A program made the position numbers and the translations under genes. Under the pieces are notes generated by a model. The model was not told where the DNA came from. It saw nothing but the letters and a program-made list of their open reading frames with translations, and ran no database searches. A stretch of DNA of 64,000 nucleotides, from the NCBI RefSeq assembly GCF_023094245.1, contig NZ_JALMEW010000011.1, positions 1 to 64,000 on the forward strand. The letters are read 5' to 3'. Of this stretch, positions 54,883 through 64,000 are shown one piece after another; within the stretch, counting starts at the first letter, position 1, and every line of letters begins with the position of its first letter. This stretch comes from Halomonas getboli. GTDB taxonomy: Bacteria; Pseudomonadota; Gammaproteobacteria; Pseudomonadales; Halomonadaceae.

Positions 54883-56241
54883 TCAGTCGGGATCGCTCAG
54901 CGCCGCCATCAGATGGCGGATCTTGTCCAGGGTCTCGGTGTATTCCGCCTCGCCCTCGGAGTCCGCCACCAGGCCGCCGCCGCCCCACAGGTGCAGCCGG
55001 CCGCGGTCGGCCACGGCGGTGCGGATGGCGATGGAGGTGTCCATGTGGCCGCGCACGTCGACGTAGCCGAGGCTGCCGCAGTAGGCGCTGCGCGCCGAGG
55101 GCTCCAGCTCGTCGATGATCTGCATGGCGCGCACCTTGGGGGCGCCGGTGATCGAGCCGCCGGGGAAGGCCGCGGCCAGCAGCGCCAGGGGCGATTGCTG
55201 CTCGGCCAGCTCGCCGGTCACCACGCTGACCAGGTGATGGACGTTGGCGTAGCTCTCGAGCCCGCACAGCTGCGGCACTTGCACCGTGCCGGGTCGGCAT
55301 ACCCTACCCAGATCGTTGCGCAGCAGGTCGACGATCATCACGTTCTCGGCGCGATCCTTGACGCTCGTCGTCAGTTCCTCCGCCAGGCGGCGGTCCTCTT
55401 CCGGCGTGGCGCCCCGCGGCCGGGTGCCCTTGATCGGGCGGGTTTCCACCCGGCCCTCGGCGCAGTGCAGGAAGCGCTCCGGCGACAGCGACAGGATCGC
55501 CTGCTCGCCCCATTCGAGGAAGCCGGAGAAGGGCGTGGGCGTGGCCCGGCGCAGGCGGCGATAGGCCGTCCACAGATCGCCCTCGAAGGGGGCGCTGAAG
55601 CGCTGGGCGAGGTTGATCTGGTAGCAGTCGCCGGCGCGGATGTAGCGCTGCACGGCGTCGAAGCGCGTGAGGTATTCCTCACGGCTGAGCTCGGCCCCGA
55701 ACTCGCCGGTCAGCTGGAACGTTGCATCGCTCGTCTCGCGCTCGTCGATGTTGCTCAGCCATCCCAGCACCTCGGCGCGGCGTTCCGGCGTGGCGATCAG
55801 CCAGGCCTCCCGGCGCTCGTGGTCCTGGATCAGCGCCCAGTCATAGAGGCCGACCCGGGCCGCCGGCAGCCCGGCCGCGGGCCGCGCGCTGCCGGGCACC
55901 GGCTCCAGGCAGCGGCCCAGGTCGTAGCTCCAGTAGCCGATCAGCCCGCCGAGGAAGGGCAGCTCGCTGTCGGGCACGTCGCGCGGCAGCCGCTCGAGCA
56001 GTGCCCGCTGGGCGTCGAAGGGCGCGAGGTCCGTGGGCACGTCATCGCCGTGGCAGCGGCCCTCGGCGTCGACCTCCAGCACGCTCAGCGGGTCGCAGGA
56101 GAGGATGTCGTAGCGGCCGCCCGGGGCGTCCGGGCGGCCGCTGTCGAGCAGCACGGCGCCCGGGCGCTGGCGCAGGGCGGCGAAGGTGGCCAGGGGCGAG
56201 TCCCGATAGGGCAGGGGGGTGATCTCGAGTGGTGATGTCAT
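54883..56241 (-). CDS. pabB: aminodeoxychorismate synthase component I
   Basis: A 452-residue chorismate-using enzyme of folate synthesis, adding ammonia to give 4-amino-4-deoxychorismate. The diagnostic PIKGTRPR motif (Lys nucleophile, versus PIAGTR in TrpE) is present, as are the N-terminal FLGGLIGYWSYDLGR and the end GGGGLVADSEGEAEYTETLDKI. The start at 56241 (MTSPLEITPL) is favoured over 56271, which would add ten residues. No pabA is adjacent, so TrpG probably supplies glutamine amidotransfer. Confidence 0.94.
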   Translation of the reverse strand: MTSPLEITPLPYRDSPLATFAALRQRPGAVLLDSGRPDAPGGRYDILSCDPLSVLEVDAEGRCHGDDVPTDLAPFDAQRALLERLPRDVPDSELPFLGGLIGYWSYDLGRCLEPVPGSARPAAGLPAARVGLYDWALIQDHERREAWLIATPERRAEVLGWLSNIDERETSDATFQLTGEFGAELSREEYLTRFDAVQRYIRAGDCYQINLAQRFSAPFEGDLWTAYRRLRRATPTPFSGFLEWGEQAILSLSPERFLHCAEGRVETRPIKGTRPRGATPEEDRRLAEELTTSVKDRAENVMIVDLLRNDLGRVCRPGTVQVPQLCGLESYANVHHLVSVVTGELAEQQSPLALLAAAFPGGSITGAPKVRAMQIIDELEPSARSAYCGSLGYVDVRGHMDTSIAIRTAVADRGRLHLWGGGGLVADSEGEAEYTETLDKIRHLMAALSDPD

Positions 56242-56361
56242 CGATGCGGTTTCCCTCGTCAGGCGGCACATTCTAGGCGCCGGCGAGGGCTTTGTCCCGT
56301 CGCCCGGCGGCTCGCGGTCGGTACGAGCCTGGGTGGGCGGTCACCTTGCCCGAGCGATCGC

Positions 56362-56379
56362 TTGGTTGTTTACAACCAA
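56362..56379. promoter_or_regulatory. upstream operator of the prp regulator/operon
   Basis: TTGGTTGT-TT-ACAACCAA is an inverted repeat with 8-base arms. Its core TTGT-NN-ACAA is shared with the palindrome at 56451. Confidence 0.6.
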
Positions 56380-56450
56380 AGGGGGAGAAGTGCGATCATT
56401 GGGCGTATTGACCCCCGAGATGGCACTGGCTAGAGTGCTTACATTCCTTG

Positions 56451-56462
56451 ATTGTCGACAAT
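56451..56462. promoter_or_regulatory. operator ATTGTCGACAAT at the prp regulator start
   Basis: A perfect 12-bp palindrome ends four bases before the regulator's start codon, where a ribosome site would normally be. I recall this motif as that of PrpQ-type GntR regulators of propionate genes. Its centre is 86 bases from that of the upstream box, about eight helical turns. Confidence 0.65.
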
Positions 56463-56466
56463 TACC

Positions 56467-57210
56467 ATGACCAACGTCCAGATTCCATCGGCCACCACGC
56501 CCGAGGTCCGCACCCTGGCGGAACGCGTCTTCCAGCAGCTGCAGGAGGCCATCGTGCGCGGCGAGCTGGCGCCGGGCAGCAAGATCACCGAGCCCGGCCT
56601 GTCTCGGACCTACGGCATCTCCCGCGGGCCGCTGCGCGAGGCGATGCGCCGCCTCGAGGGGCATCGCCTGATCGAGCGCGTCCCCCACGTGGGCGCCCGG
56701 GTGGTGAAGCTGTCGATCAAGGAGCTGCTCGAACTGTTCGACGTGCGCGAGGCGCTGGAGAGCATGGCGGCGCGGATTGCCGCCGAGCACATGACGCCCG
56801 AGGAGATCGCCGGGCTGCGCGAGGTGCTGGCGCTGCACGAGCGGCAGAGCGATCTGAGCCGCGGCGAGGCCTACTACCAGCGCGAGGGCGATCTGGACTT
56901 CCACTACCGCATCGTCCAGGGCAGCCACAACAGGATGCTGATGGGCATGCTGTGCGATGACCTCTACTACCTGGTGCGGCTGTATCGCACCCAGTTCAGC
57001 GCCAGCGGCTCGCGTCCCCAGCGGGCCTTCGTCGAGCACCACCGCATCGTCGATGCCATCGAGGCCGGCGACGCCGAGCTCGCCGAACTGCTGATGCGGC
57101 GCCACGTCAGTGCCTCGCGGGAGAACGTCGTCGAGCGCTACGCCGCCGTCCTCGAACAGGAACAGTCGGCCGCTTCCCAGGCCGCCGCCACCGACCGGAG
57201 AAACCCATGA
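56467..57210 (+). CDS. GntR-family (FCD) regulator of the methylcitrate operon
   Basis: A 247-residue protein. The GntR helix-turn-helix occupies about residues 12-80 ([47 protein letters not shown]), followed by the FCD domain with [33 protein letters not shown] and [13 protein letters not shown]. It overlaps prpB by four bases and so belongs to the operon. It is probably a repressor released by a methylcitrate-cycle intermediate (PrpQ type), autoregulating through the palindromes upstream. The ATG at 56467 has no ribosome site, suggesting repressor and ribosome compete there. Confidence 0.87.
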   Translation: MTNVQIPSATTPEVRTLAERVFQQLQEAIVRGELAPGSKITEPGLSRTYGISRGPLREAMRRLEGHRLIERVPHVGARVVKLSIKELLELFDVREALESMAARIAAEHMTPEEIAGLREVLALHERQSDLSRGEAYYQREGDLDFHYRIVQGSHNRMLMGMLCDDLYYLVRLYRTQFSASGSRPQRAFVEHHRIVDAIEAGDAELAELLMRRHVSASRENVVERYAAVLEQEQSAASQAAATDRRNP

Positions 57211-58097
57211 CCCAAGCGACGCCCGGCGCCCGTTTCCGCGCCGCCCTCGAGGCCAGTCGGCCGCTGCCGATCGTCGGCACCATCAATGCCTACACCGCGA
57301 TGATGGCCGAACGCGTCGGCCACCCGGCGATCTACCTGTCCGGCGGCGGCGTGGCCAACGCCTCCTTCGGCCTGCCGGATCTGGGCATGACCACCATGAA
57401 CGATGTGGTCGAGGATGCTCACCGCATCTGCGGCGCCACCGACCTGCCACTGCTGGTGGACATCGATACCGGCTGGGGCGGTGCCTTCAACATCGCCCGC
57501 ACGGTGAAGGAGATGCAGCGTGCCGGCGTCGCCGCCGTGCATCTGGAGGACCAGGTGGCCCAGAAGCGCTGCGGGCATCGCCCCAACAAGGCCATCGTCT
57601 CCCAGCAGGAGATGGTCGACCGCATCAAGGCCGCCGCCGACGCGCGCCTCGATCCGGACTTCTATCTGATCGCCCGCACCGACGCCTTCCAGAAGGAAGG
57701 GCTGGAGGCCGCCATCGAGCGTGCCAATGCCTGCCTGGAGGCCGGTGCCGACGCCATCTTCGCCGAGGCCGTGCATACCCTGGACGACTACCGCGCCTTC
57801 TGCGAGCGCCTCGACGCGCCGATCCTTGCCAACATCACCGAGTTCGGCGCCACTCCGCTGTTCACCCAGCAGGAGCTCGCCGAAGTCGGCTGCCGCATGG
57901 TGCTGTATCCGCTGTCGGCCTTCCGTGCCATGAACGCAGCGGCGCTCAGGGTCTATCAGAGCATCCACGACCAGGGCCATCAGCGCGACGTGGTGGACCA
58001 GATGCAGACCCGGGAGGAGCTGTACGACTTCCTCAACTATCACGACTTCGAGCGCAAGCTCGATGCGCTCTTCGCCGACAAGGGCGAGGACGCCTGA
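57207..58097 (+). CDS. prpB: 2-methylisocitrate lyase
   Basis: A 296-residue lyase of the isocitrate-lyase superfamily giving pyruvate and succinate from 2-methylisocitrate. The active-site loop has KRCGHRPNK with the catalytic Cys (about residue 121), the metal site DIDTGWGG, and [19 protein letters not shown] at the start. It lies between the regulator and prpC. Confidence 0.95.
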   Translation: MTQATPGARFRAALEASRPLPIVGTINAYTAMMAERVGHPAIYLSGGGVANASFGLPDLGMTTMNDVVEDAHRICGATDLPLLVDIDTGWGGAFNIARTVKEMQRAGVAAVHLEDQVAQKRCGHRPNKAIVSQQEMVDRIKAAADARLDPDFYLIARTDAFQKEGLEAAIERANACLEAGADAIFAEAVHTLDDYRAFCERLDAPILANITEFGATPLFTQQELAEVGCRMVLYPLSAFRAMNAAALRVYQSIHDQGHQRDVVDQMQTREELYDFLNYHDFERKLDALFADKGEDA

Positions 58098-58164
58098 GCG
58101 CGCCCCGAAGCCGGATTCGAACAACAAGACCACGCCAAGTTCACGCAGCAAGAGGAGAGACACC

Positions 58165-59295
58165 ATGGCAGACAAGACACCGATCGGCGGTGCCGGCCTG
58201 CGCGGCCAGAGCGCCGGCTCCACCGCCCTGTGCACCGTCGGCAAGAGCGGTGCCGGCCTGACCTATCGCGGCTTCGACATCGCCGAGCTGGCCGACAAGG
58301 CGCGCTTCGAGGAAGTGGCCTACCTGCTGCTCAAGGGCAAGCTGCCGAACCGGGCCGAGCTCGATGCCTACATCGCCAAGCTCCGGGGCCTGCGCGGCCT
58401 GCCGCCGGCGCTGAAGACCGTGCTCGAGCAGATTCCGGCCGATGCCCACCCCATGGACGTGATGCGCACCGGCGCCTCGATGCTCGGCAACCTCGAGACC
58501 GAAGAGAGCTTCGAGCAGCAGCAGGACGTCGCCGACCGCCTGCTGGCGGCGCTGCCCTCGATCATCTGCTACTGGTATCGCTTCAGCCACGACGGCGTGC
58601 GCATCGACACCGAAACCGACGACGAGTCCGTGGGCGGGCACTTCCTGCACCTGCTACGCGGCGCGCCGGCTTCCGAGCTGCATGCCCGGGTGATGAACGT
58701 CTCGCTGATTCTCTATGCCGAGCACGAGTTCAACGCCTCGACCTTCACCGCGCGGGTCTGCGCCTCGACGCTCTCCGACATGCACTCCTGTGTGACCGGC
58801 GCCATCGGCTCGCTGCGCGGCCCGCTGCACGGCGGCGCCAACGAGGCGGCCATGGCGATGATCGAGGACTGGCAGTCGCCGGAAGAGGCCGAGCGCGAGA
58901 TCCTCGGCATGCTCTCCCGCCGCGACAAGATCATGGGCTTCGGCCACGCGATCTATCGCGAGTCCGATCCGCGCAACGCCATCATCAAGCAGTGGTCGAA
59001 GCAGCTGGCCGAGGACGTGGGCGACAGCGTGCTCTATCCGGTCTCCGAGCGTGTCGAGGCGGTGATGTGGCGCGAGAAGAAGCTGTTCTGCAACGCCGAC
59101 TTCTTCCACGCCAGCGCCTATCACTTCATGGATATTCCGACCAAGCTGTTCACCCCGATCTTCGTCTGCTCGCGGGTGACCGGCTGGTGTGCCCACGTCT
59201 TCGAGCAGCGCGAGAACAACCGCATCATTCGCCCGAGCGCCGACTACACCGGGCCGGAGCACAGCGAGTGGGTGCCGATCGAGGAGCGCGACTGA
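58165..59295 (+). CDS. prpC: 2-methylcitrate synthase
   Basis: A 376-residue citrate-synthase-family enzyme condensing propionyl-CoA with oxaloacetate. Landmarks: TYRGFDIAELADKARFEEVAYLLLKGKLPN, LRGPLHGGANEAAMAMI (active-site His) and GFGHAIYRESDPRN; the Asp is in the VCSRVTGWCAHVFEQRENNRIIRPSADYTGP end region, all of PrpC type. An AGAGGAGA ribosome site precedes it. It lies 67 bases after prpB. Confidence 0.95.
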   Translation: MADKTPIGGAGLRGQSAGSTALCTVGKSGAGLTYRGFDIAELADKARFEEVAYLLLKGKLPNRAELDAYIAKLRGLRGLPPALKTVLEQIPADAHPMDVMRTGASMLGNLETEESFEQQQDVADRLLAALPSIICYWYRFSHDGVRIDTETDDESVGGHFLHLLRGAPASELHARVMNVSLILYAEHEFNASTFTARVCASTLSDMHSCVTGAIGSLRGPLHGGANEAAMAMIEDWQSPEEAEREILGMLSRRDKIMGFGHAIYRESDPRNAIIKQWSKQLAEDVGDSVLYPVSERVEAVMWREKKLFCNADFFHASAYHFMDIPTKLFTPIFVCSRVTGWCAHVFEQRENNRIIRPSADYTGPEHSEWVPIEERD

Positions 59296-59327
59296 CGCTC
59301 CAGGTCGATGTCCCGGCCATGAGTGTC

Positions 59328-59424
59328 GCCGGGGACAAGCCTACGCGAGGGCGCTGTGAATCCATCCCTGGGCGCTACCGACGCCATCCATGGCGTAGGA
59401 CCCTCGCTTCGCCTTGTCCCCGGC
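59328..59424. repeat. 97-nt folded intergenic element between prpC and acnD
   Basis: Outer arms GCCGGGGACAAG (59328-59339) and CTTGTCCCCGGC (59413-59424) pair perfectly, then 5-base internal loops, then GCGAGGG (59345-59351) with CCCTCGC (59401-59407). Inside lies a second hairpin ACGCCAT-CC-ATGGCGT (59381-59396). It looks like a dispersed REP/BIME-type element. It resembles sequences I recall from other Halomonas intergenic regions, which I cannot verify here. Confidence 0.8.
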
Positions 59425-59485
59425 TGGATCGCCTCTGCCGTTGCCTCTTTCCATGTCCACGACCCGATCCGAGGGTGCCCACGCC

Positions 59486-62122
59486 ATGAACACCGATTAC
59501 CGCAAGCCCCTGCCCGGCACCGGGCTGGACTACTTCGATACCCGCGAGGCGGTCGAGGCGATTCGCCCCGGCGCCTATGACACCCTGACCTACACCGCCC
59601 GGGTGCTGGCCGAGCAGCTGGTGCGCCGCTGCGAGCCGGGCCTGCGCGACGCCGCCCTCGAGCAGATCATCGACGGCAGGCGCGACCTGGACTTCCCCTG
59701 GTACCCGGCCCGGGTGGTCTGTCACGACATCCTCGGCCAGACCGCGCTCGTCGACCTGGCCGGTCTGCGCGACGCCATCGCCGAGCGCGGCGGCGACCCG
59801 GCCAGGGTCAATCCGGTGGTGCCGACCCAGCTGATCGTCGACCACTCCCTGGCCGTGGAGCATGCCGGCTACGAGCCGGACGCCTTCGAGCAGAACCGGG
59901 CGGTGGAGGATCGCCGCAACGAGGATCGCTTCGACTTCATCGACTGGACGCGCACCGCCTTCGAGAACGTCGACGTCATCCCCGCCGGCAACGGCATCAT
60001 GCACCAGATCAACCTGGAGAAGATGTCGCCGGTGGTGCAGTCGCGCGACGGCGTCGCCTTCCCGGATACCTGTGTGGGCACCGACAGCCATACCCCGCAC
60101 ATCGACTGCCTGGGGGTGATCGCCATCGGCGTCGGCGGCCTCGAGGCCGAGACCGTGATGCTGGGGCGTCCCTCCATGATGCGCCTGCCCGACATCGTCG
60201 GCGTGCGGCTGACCGGCCAGCGCAAACCCGGTATCACCGCCACCGATATCGTGCTGGCGATCACCGAGTTCCTGCGCAACGAGCGGGTGGTGGGAGCCTA
60301 CCTGGAGTTCTTCGGCGAGGGCGCGGCGAGCCTGACCATCGGCGACCGCGCCACCATCTCCAACATGACGCCGGAATACGGCGCCTCGGCGGGGATGTTC
60401 TATATCGACGACCAGACCCTCGACTATCTGACGCTGACCGGCCGCGAGCCGGAGCAGGTGGCGCTGGTCGAGCAGTATGCCAAGACCGCCGGCCTGTGGT
60501 CCGATGACCTGGTCGGCGCCGCCTACGAGCGGGTGCTGGAGTTCGACCTCTCCAGCGTCGAGCGCAACCTGGCCGGGCCGTCCAATCCGCACCGCCGCCT
60601 GCCGACCAACGCGCTGCACGACCGCGGCATCGCCATCGATTACGACAAGGCACAGGAAGAGGAGAAGGCGGGCAGAATGCCCGATGGCGCGGTGATCATC
60701 GCCGCCATCACCAGCTGCACCAACACGTCGAATCCGCGCAACGTGGTGGCCGCCGGCCTGCTGGCCAAGAAGGCCAACGCGCTGGGCCTCGTGCGCAAGC
60801 CCTGGGTGAAGTCGTCCTTCGCGCCGGGGTCCAAGGTCGCGCGCCTCTACCTGGAAGAGGCCGGCCTGCTGCCGGAGCTCGAGAAGCTCGGCTTCGGCAT
60901 CGTCGCCTACGCCTGCACCACCTGCAACGGCATGTCCGGTGCCCTGGACCCGAAGATCCAGCAGGAGATCATCGACCGCGATCTCTATTCGACGGCCGTG
61001 CTGTCTGGCAACCGCAACTTCGACGGGCGCATTCATCCCTATGCCAAGCAGGCCTTCCTGGCCTCGCCGCCGCTGGTGGTGGCCTACGCCATCGCCGGCA
61101 CGGTGCGCTTCGACATCGAGCAGGACGCACTGGGCTTCGATGCCGACGGCAAGCCGATCACCCTCAAGGACCTGTGGCCCACGGATGAGGAGATCGATGC
61201 CATCGTCGGCGAGTACGTCAAGCCTGAGCAGTTCCGCGAGGTCTATATTCCGATGTTCGATCTCGACGCGGTGGAAGCCGCCGAGAGCCCGCTCTATGAC
61301 TGGCGTCCGCAGAGTACCTATATCCGCCGGCCGCCTTACTGGGAAGGCACCATGGCGGCCGAGCGCGGGCTCAAGGGCATGCGGCCGCTGGCGATCCTGC
61401 CGGACAACATCACTACCGACCATCTGTCGCCGTCCAACGCCATCATGGCCGACAGCGCCGCCGGCGAGTACCTGGCGAAGATGGGCCTGCCGGAAGAGGA
61501 CTTCAATTCCTACGCCACCCACCGCGGTGACCATCTCACCGCCCAGCGCGCCACGCTGGCGAATCCCAAGCTGTTCAACGAGATGGTGCGCGACGAGAAC
61601 GGCGAGGTGATCCAGGGCTCGCTGGCGCGCCTCGAGCCGGAAGGCAAGGTCACCCGCATGTGGGAGGCCATCGAGGCCTACATGGAACGCCGCCAGCCGC
61701 TGATCATCATCGCCGGCGCCGACTACGGCCAGGGCTCGTCACGGGACTGGGCGGCCAAGGGCGTGGCGCTGGCCGGCGTGGAGGCGATCGTCGCCGAGGG
61801 CTTCGAGCGTATCCACCGCACCAACCTCATCGGCATGGGCGTGATGCCGCTGCAGTTCGAGCCCGGCACCACCCGCCACACGCTGGCGCTCGACGGCACC
61901 GAGACCTATGACGTGGAGGGCGAACCTGCGCCGGGCGCGACGCTGACGCTGGTGATTCATCGCGCTGGTGGCGAGCGCACGGAAGACAGCGAGCGCGTGC
62001 CGGTGATCTGCCGCCTGGATACCGCCGAGGAGGTGTCCATCTACAAGGCCGGGGGGGTGTTGCAGCGCTTCGCCGAGGACTTCCTGGAAGGGAAAGAGTG
62101 CGAGGAGGCGACCAGCGCATGA
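59486..62122 (+). CDS. acnD: Fe/S-dependent 2-methylisocitrate dehydratase
   Basis: An 878-residue aconitase-family protein converting 2-methylcitrate to 2-methylaconitate with PrpF's help. Cluster cysteines are in TSCTNTSNPRNV and in CTTCNGMSGAL. The AcnD-specific N-terminus is MNTDYRKPLPGTGLDYFDTREAVEAI, shorter in register than AcnA. The swivelling domain is marked by GADYGQGSSRDWAAKG. It ends by overlapping prpF by four bases. The ATG at 59486 is preferred; the open frame continues 72 bases upstream. Confidence 0.95.
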   Translation: MNTDYRKPLPGTGLDYFDTREAVEAIRPGAYDTLTYTARVLAEQLVRRCEPGLRDAALEQIIDGRRDLDFPWYPARVVCHDILGQTALVDLAGLRDAIAERGGDPARVNPVVPTQLIVDHSLAVEHAGYEPDAFEQNRAVEDRRNEDRFDFIDWTRTAFENVDVIPAGNGIMHQINLEKMSPVVQSRDGVAFPDTCVGTDSHTPHIDCLGVIAIGVGGLEAETVMLGRPSMMRLPDIVGVRLTGQRKPGITATDIVLAITEFLRNERVVGAYLEFFGEGAASLTIGDRATISNMTPEYGASAGMFYIDDQTLDYLTLTGREPEQVALVEQYAKTAGLWSDDLVGAAYERVLEFDLSSVERNLAGPSNPHRRLPTNALHDRGIAIDYDKAQEEEKAGRMPDGAVIIAAITSCTNTSNPRNVVAAGLLAKKANALGLVRKPWVKSSFAPGSKVARLYLEEAGLLPELEKLGFGIVAYACTTCNGMSGALDPKIQQEIIDRDLYSTAVLSGNRNFDGRIHPYAKQAFLASPPLVVAYAIAGTVRFDIEQDALGFDADGKPITLKDLWPTDEEIDAIVGEYVKPEQFREVYIPMFDLDAVEAAESPLYDWRPQSTYIRRPPYWEGTMAAERGLKGMRPLAILPDNITTDHLSPSNAIMADSAAGEYLAKMGLPEEDFNSYATHRGDHLTAQRATLANPKLFNEMVRDENGEVIQGSLARLEPEGKVTRMWEAIEAYMERRQPLIIIAGADYGQGSSRDWAAKGVALAGVEAIVAEGFERIHRTNLIGMGVMPLQFEPGTTRHTLALDGTETYDVEGEPAPGATLTLVIHRAGGERTEDSERVPVICRLDTAEEVSIYKAGGVLQRFAEDFLEGKECEEATSA

Positions 62123-63297
62123 GCCGGGTTCCACAGGTTCGCATTCCCGCCACCTATATGCGTGGCGGTACCAGCAAGGGCGTGTTCTTCCGCCTCGATG
62201 ATCTGCCCGAGGCCGCCCGCGTGCCCGGGCCGGCCCGCGATGCCCTGCTGCTGCGGGTGATCGGCAGCCCCGATCCCTATGGCAAGCAGATCGACGGCAT
62301 GGGCGGGGCGACTTCGAGCACCAGCAAGACGGTGATCCTGTCGAAGAGCGAGCGTCCCGATCACGACGTCGACTATCTGTTCGGCCAGGTGTCCATCGAC
62401 GCGCCCTTCGTCGACTGGAGCGGCAACTGCGGCAACCTCTCGTCGGCGGTGGGGCCCTTCGCCATCGCCAGCGGCCTGGTCGATCCGGCGCGTCTTCCCC
62501 GCGACGGCATCGCCGAGGTGCGCATCTGGCAGGCCAATATCGGCAAGACCATCGTCGGCCATGTGCCGATGCGTGACGGCGAGGTCCAGGAGACCGGCGA
62601 CTTCGCGCTCGACGGCGTGACCTTCCCGGCCGCCGAGGTGGCGGTGGACTTCATGGACCCGGCGGACGGGGAGGGCGCCATGTTCCCCACCGGCAACGTG
62701 GTCGACGAGCTCGAGTTGCCGGGCATCGGCACCCTGCAGGCGACGCTGATCGACGCCGGCATTCCCACGGTGTTCGTCGAGGCGGCGGCCATCGGCTATA
62801 CCGGCACCGAGCTGCAGGAGGCGATCAACAATGACACCGAAGCGCTGGCGCGCCTCGAGGCGATCCGCACCCAGGGGGCGCTGCGCATGGGGCTGATCGG
62901 CCGGCCCGAGGAAGCGGCTCAGCGTCAGCACACGCCCAAGGTGGCCTTCGTGGCGCCGCCGGCCGACTATGTCGCCTCCAGCGGCAAGGCCGTGAGTGCC
63001 GCCGAGATCGACCTGCTGGTGCGGGCGATGTCCATGGGCAAGCTGCATCACGCGATGATGGGCACCGCCGCGGTGGCCATCGCCAGCGCGGCGGCGGTGC
63101 CGGGCACCCTGGTCAGTCAGGCCGCCGGCGGTGGCGAGCGCACCTCGGTGTGCTTCGGTCATCCGTCGGGCACGCTGCGGGTGGGCGCCGAGGCGCGTCA
63201 GGCCGGCAGCGGCTGGACGGCGCTCAAGGCGACCATGAGCCGCAGCGCGAGGGTGCTGATGGAGGGATGGGTCAGGGTGCCGGGCGACAGCTTCTAG
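62119..63297 (+). CDS. prpF: 2-methylaconitate cis-trans isomerase
   Basis: A 392-residue isomerase of the PrpF/DAP-epimerase fold that partners AcnD. The start PATYMRGGTSKGVFFRLDDLP, GMGGATSSTSKTVILS and the middle DWSGNCGNLSSAVGPFAI with the active-site region are family markers. Genomes with acnD generally carry prpF, and the 4-base overlap here fits. Confidence 0.95.
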   Translation: MSRVPQVRIPATYMRGGTSKGVFFRLDDLPEAARVPGPARDALLLRVIGSPDPYGKQIDGMGGATSSTSKTVILSKSERPDHDVDYLFGQVSIDAPFVDWSGNCGNLSSAVGPFAIASGLVDPARLPRDGIAEVRIWQANIGKTIVGHVPMRDGEVQETGDFALDGVTFPAAEVAVDFMDPADGEGAMFPTGNVVDELELPGIGTLQATLIDAGIPTVFVEAAAIGYTGTELQEAINNDTEALARLEAIRTQGALRMGLIGRPEEAAQRQHTPKVAFVAPPADYVASSGKAVSAAEIDLLVRAMSMGKLHHAMMGTAAVAIASAAAVPGTLVSQAAGGGERTSVCFGHPSGTLRVGAEARQAGSGWTALKATMSRSARVLMEGWVRVPGDSF

Positions 63298-63345
63298 GTC
63301 TCGCTATCTTGAGGAAGACACCCGCGAACCTTGGCAGGAGGCCGT

Positions 63346-64000
63346 ATGAGCACCACCGTCGAGCGCAACGTCCGGCCGGACTACGATGAGCTGCTGCAGG
63401 GGATCGCCGATTACGTGCTCGAGGGCCGCATCGGCAGCGACGAGGCCTTCGAGACGGCGCGCTACTGTCTGATGGATACGCTGGGCTGCGGCCTGCTGGC
63501 GCTGCGTTTTCCCGAATGCACCAAGCACCTCGGCCCGCTGGTAGAGGGTACCGTCGTGCCCCATGGCGCCCGAGTGCCCGGCACCGCCTTTCGGCTCGAC
63601 CCGGTCAAGGCGGCCTGGGACATCGGCGCCATGGTCCGCTGGCTCGACTACAACGACACCTGGCTGGCCGCCGAGTGGGGCCATCCCTCCGATAACCTCG
63701 GGGCCATCCTGGCGGTGGCCGATCACCTGTCCCAGAAGCGCGTGGCCCGCGGCGAGTCGCCGCTGGTCATGCGCGATGTGCTCGAGGCGATGATCCAGGC
63801 TCACGAGATACAGGGCGTGCTGGCGCTCGAGAACGCCTTCAATCGGGTCGGCCTCGATCATGTGGTGCTGGTCAAGGTGGCATCGACCGCGGTAGCCGCT
63901 CGTTTGATGGGCGCCGACCGCGAGCAGCTGCTCTCCGCGCTGTCCCACGCCTTCGTCGACGGCCAGAGCCTGCGGACCTATCGTCACGCGCCGAATGCCG
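63346..64000 (+). CDS. prpD: 2-methylcitrate dehydratase, 3'-truncated
   Basis: The first 218 residues of a MmgE/PrpD family protein, with the frame open at the window end. [29 protein letters not shown] and [32 protein letters not shown] are typical PrpD. An AGGAG ribosome site precedes the ATG. Having both acnD/prpF and prpD is known from several gammaproteobacteria; the two dehydratases may act on different isomers or be redundant. Confidence 0.93.
   Translation, partial: MSTTVERNVRPDYDELLQGIADYVLEGRIGSDEAFETARYCLMDTLGCGLLALRFPECTKHLGPLVEGTVVPHGARVPGTAFRLDPVKAAWDIGAMVRWLDYNDTWLAAEWGHPSDNLGAILAVADHLSQKRVARGESPLVMRDVLEAMIQAHEIQGVLALENAFNRVGLDHVVLVKVASTAVAARLMGADREQLLSALSHAFVDGQSLRTYRHAPNA

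Noticed and set aside
59375-61534. 719-codon open frame on the minus strand
   Set aside because: It is antisense to acnD, has a His/Gly/Val/Asp-rich composition typical of mirrored GC-rich codons and no recognisable domain.

Overview
The window looks like chromosomal DNA of a moderately halophilic gammaproteobacterium of the Halomonadaceae (Halomonas or a close relative). This rests on very high GC with strong third-position G/C bias, acidic proteins, the gene order smr-prmB-aroC-DUF6489-phaP-phaC, a Pseudomonas/Halomonas-type split trp arrangement (gph-trpE, then trpGDC), and the acnD/prpF version of the methylcitrate cycle. It is inferred from gene content and protein character, not from a marker-gene comparison. 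No rRNA, tRNA, CRISPR array, phage or insertion sequence was found. Two complete-looking ends are cut: the first gene lacks its 5' part and prpD lacks its 3' part.

Layout. (1) 1-9143: an oxidative hexuronate (D-galacturonate/D-glucuronate) locus resembling the Agrobacterium one: alpha-ketoglutaric semialdehyde dehydrogenase, a divergent AEC carrier, a DctP-DctQ-DctM TRAP importer, D-galactarolactone cycloisomerase (gci), D-galactarolactone isomerase, uronate dehydrogenase (udh) and a FadR-type GntR regulator. (2) 9180-12712: a 33-codon membrane peptide gene, two overlapping alpha/beta hydrolases, a patatin-like protein and an Smr-domain protein. (3) 12891-17930: prmB, aroC, a DUF6489 gene, phasin phaP and class I PHA synthase phaC. 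(4) 18080-23636, minus strand: lnt, corC, ybeY, phoH-like, miaB. (5) 24032-31270: an SH3-domain envelope protein, tpm, a YajG-like lipoprotein, ggt, rpe, a GIY-YIG protein, mscS and ndh. (6) 31566-36772: gph, trpE, trpG, trpD, trpC, with a leader peptide and attenuator seen before trpG and a weaker leader candidate before trpE. (7) 36848-41760: an EutR-like AraC regulator with eutB, eutC and the ethanolamine permease. (8) 41843-52523: an antiporter, DUF2905, a YdiJ-type FAD/Fe-S dehydrogenase, serS, a SIMPL protein, an AI-2E family transporter, trxA, cysB. (9) 52606-56241: a beta-CASP metallo-beta-lactamase RNase-like protein, cysH, pabB. (10) 56467-64000: GntR regulator and prpB-prpC-acnD-prpF-prpD for propionyl-CoA.

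How they fit: much of the window is carbon supply and overflow. Uronates are drained to 2-oxoglutarate, propionyl-CoA to pyruvate and succinate, ethanolamine to acetaldehyde and ammonia, and surplus acyl-CoA goes into PHA granules. aroC, trpEGDC and pabB share chorismate.

The most noteworthy non-coding observations are: a textbook four-segment attenuator before trpGDC with a WW leader peptide; two heptanucleotide arrays (9 and 10 perfect copies) that each begin immediately after the stop codon of a minus-strand gene in a convergent pair; paired TTGT-NN-ACAA palindromes controlling the prp genes; a 97-nt folded element between prpC and acnD; and paired TCATATGA boxes in front of the uronate TRAP genes.
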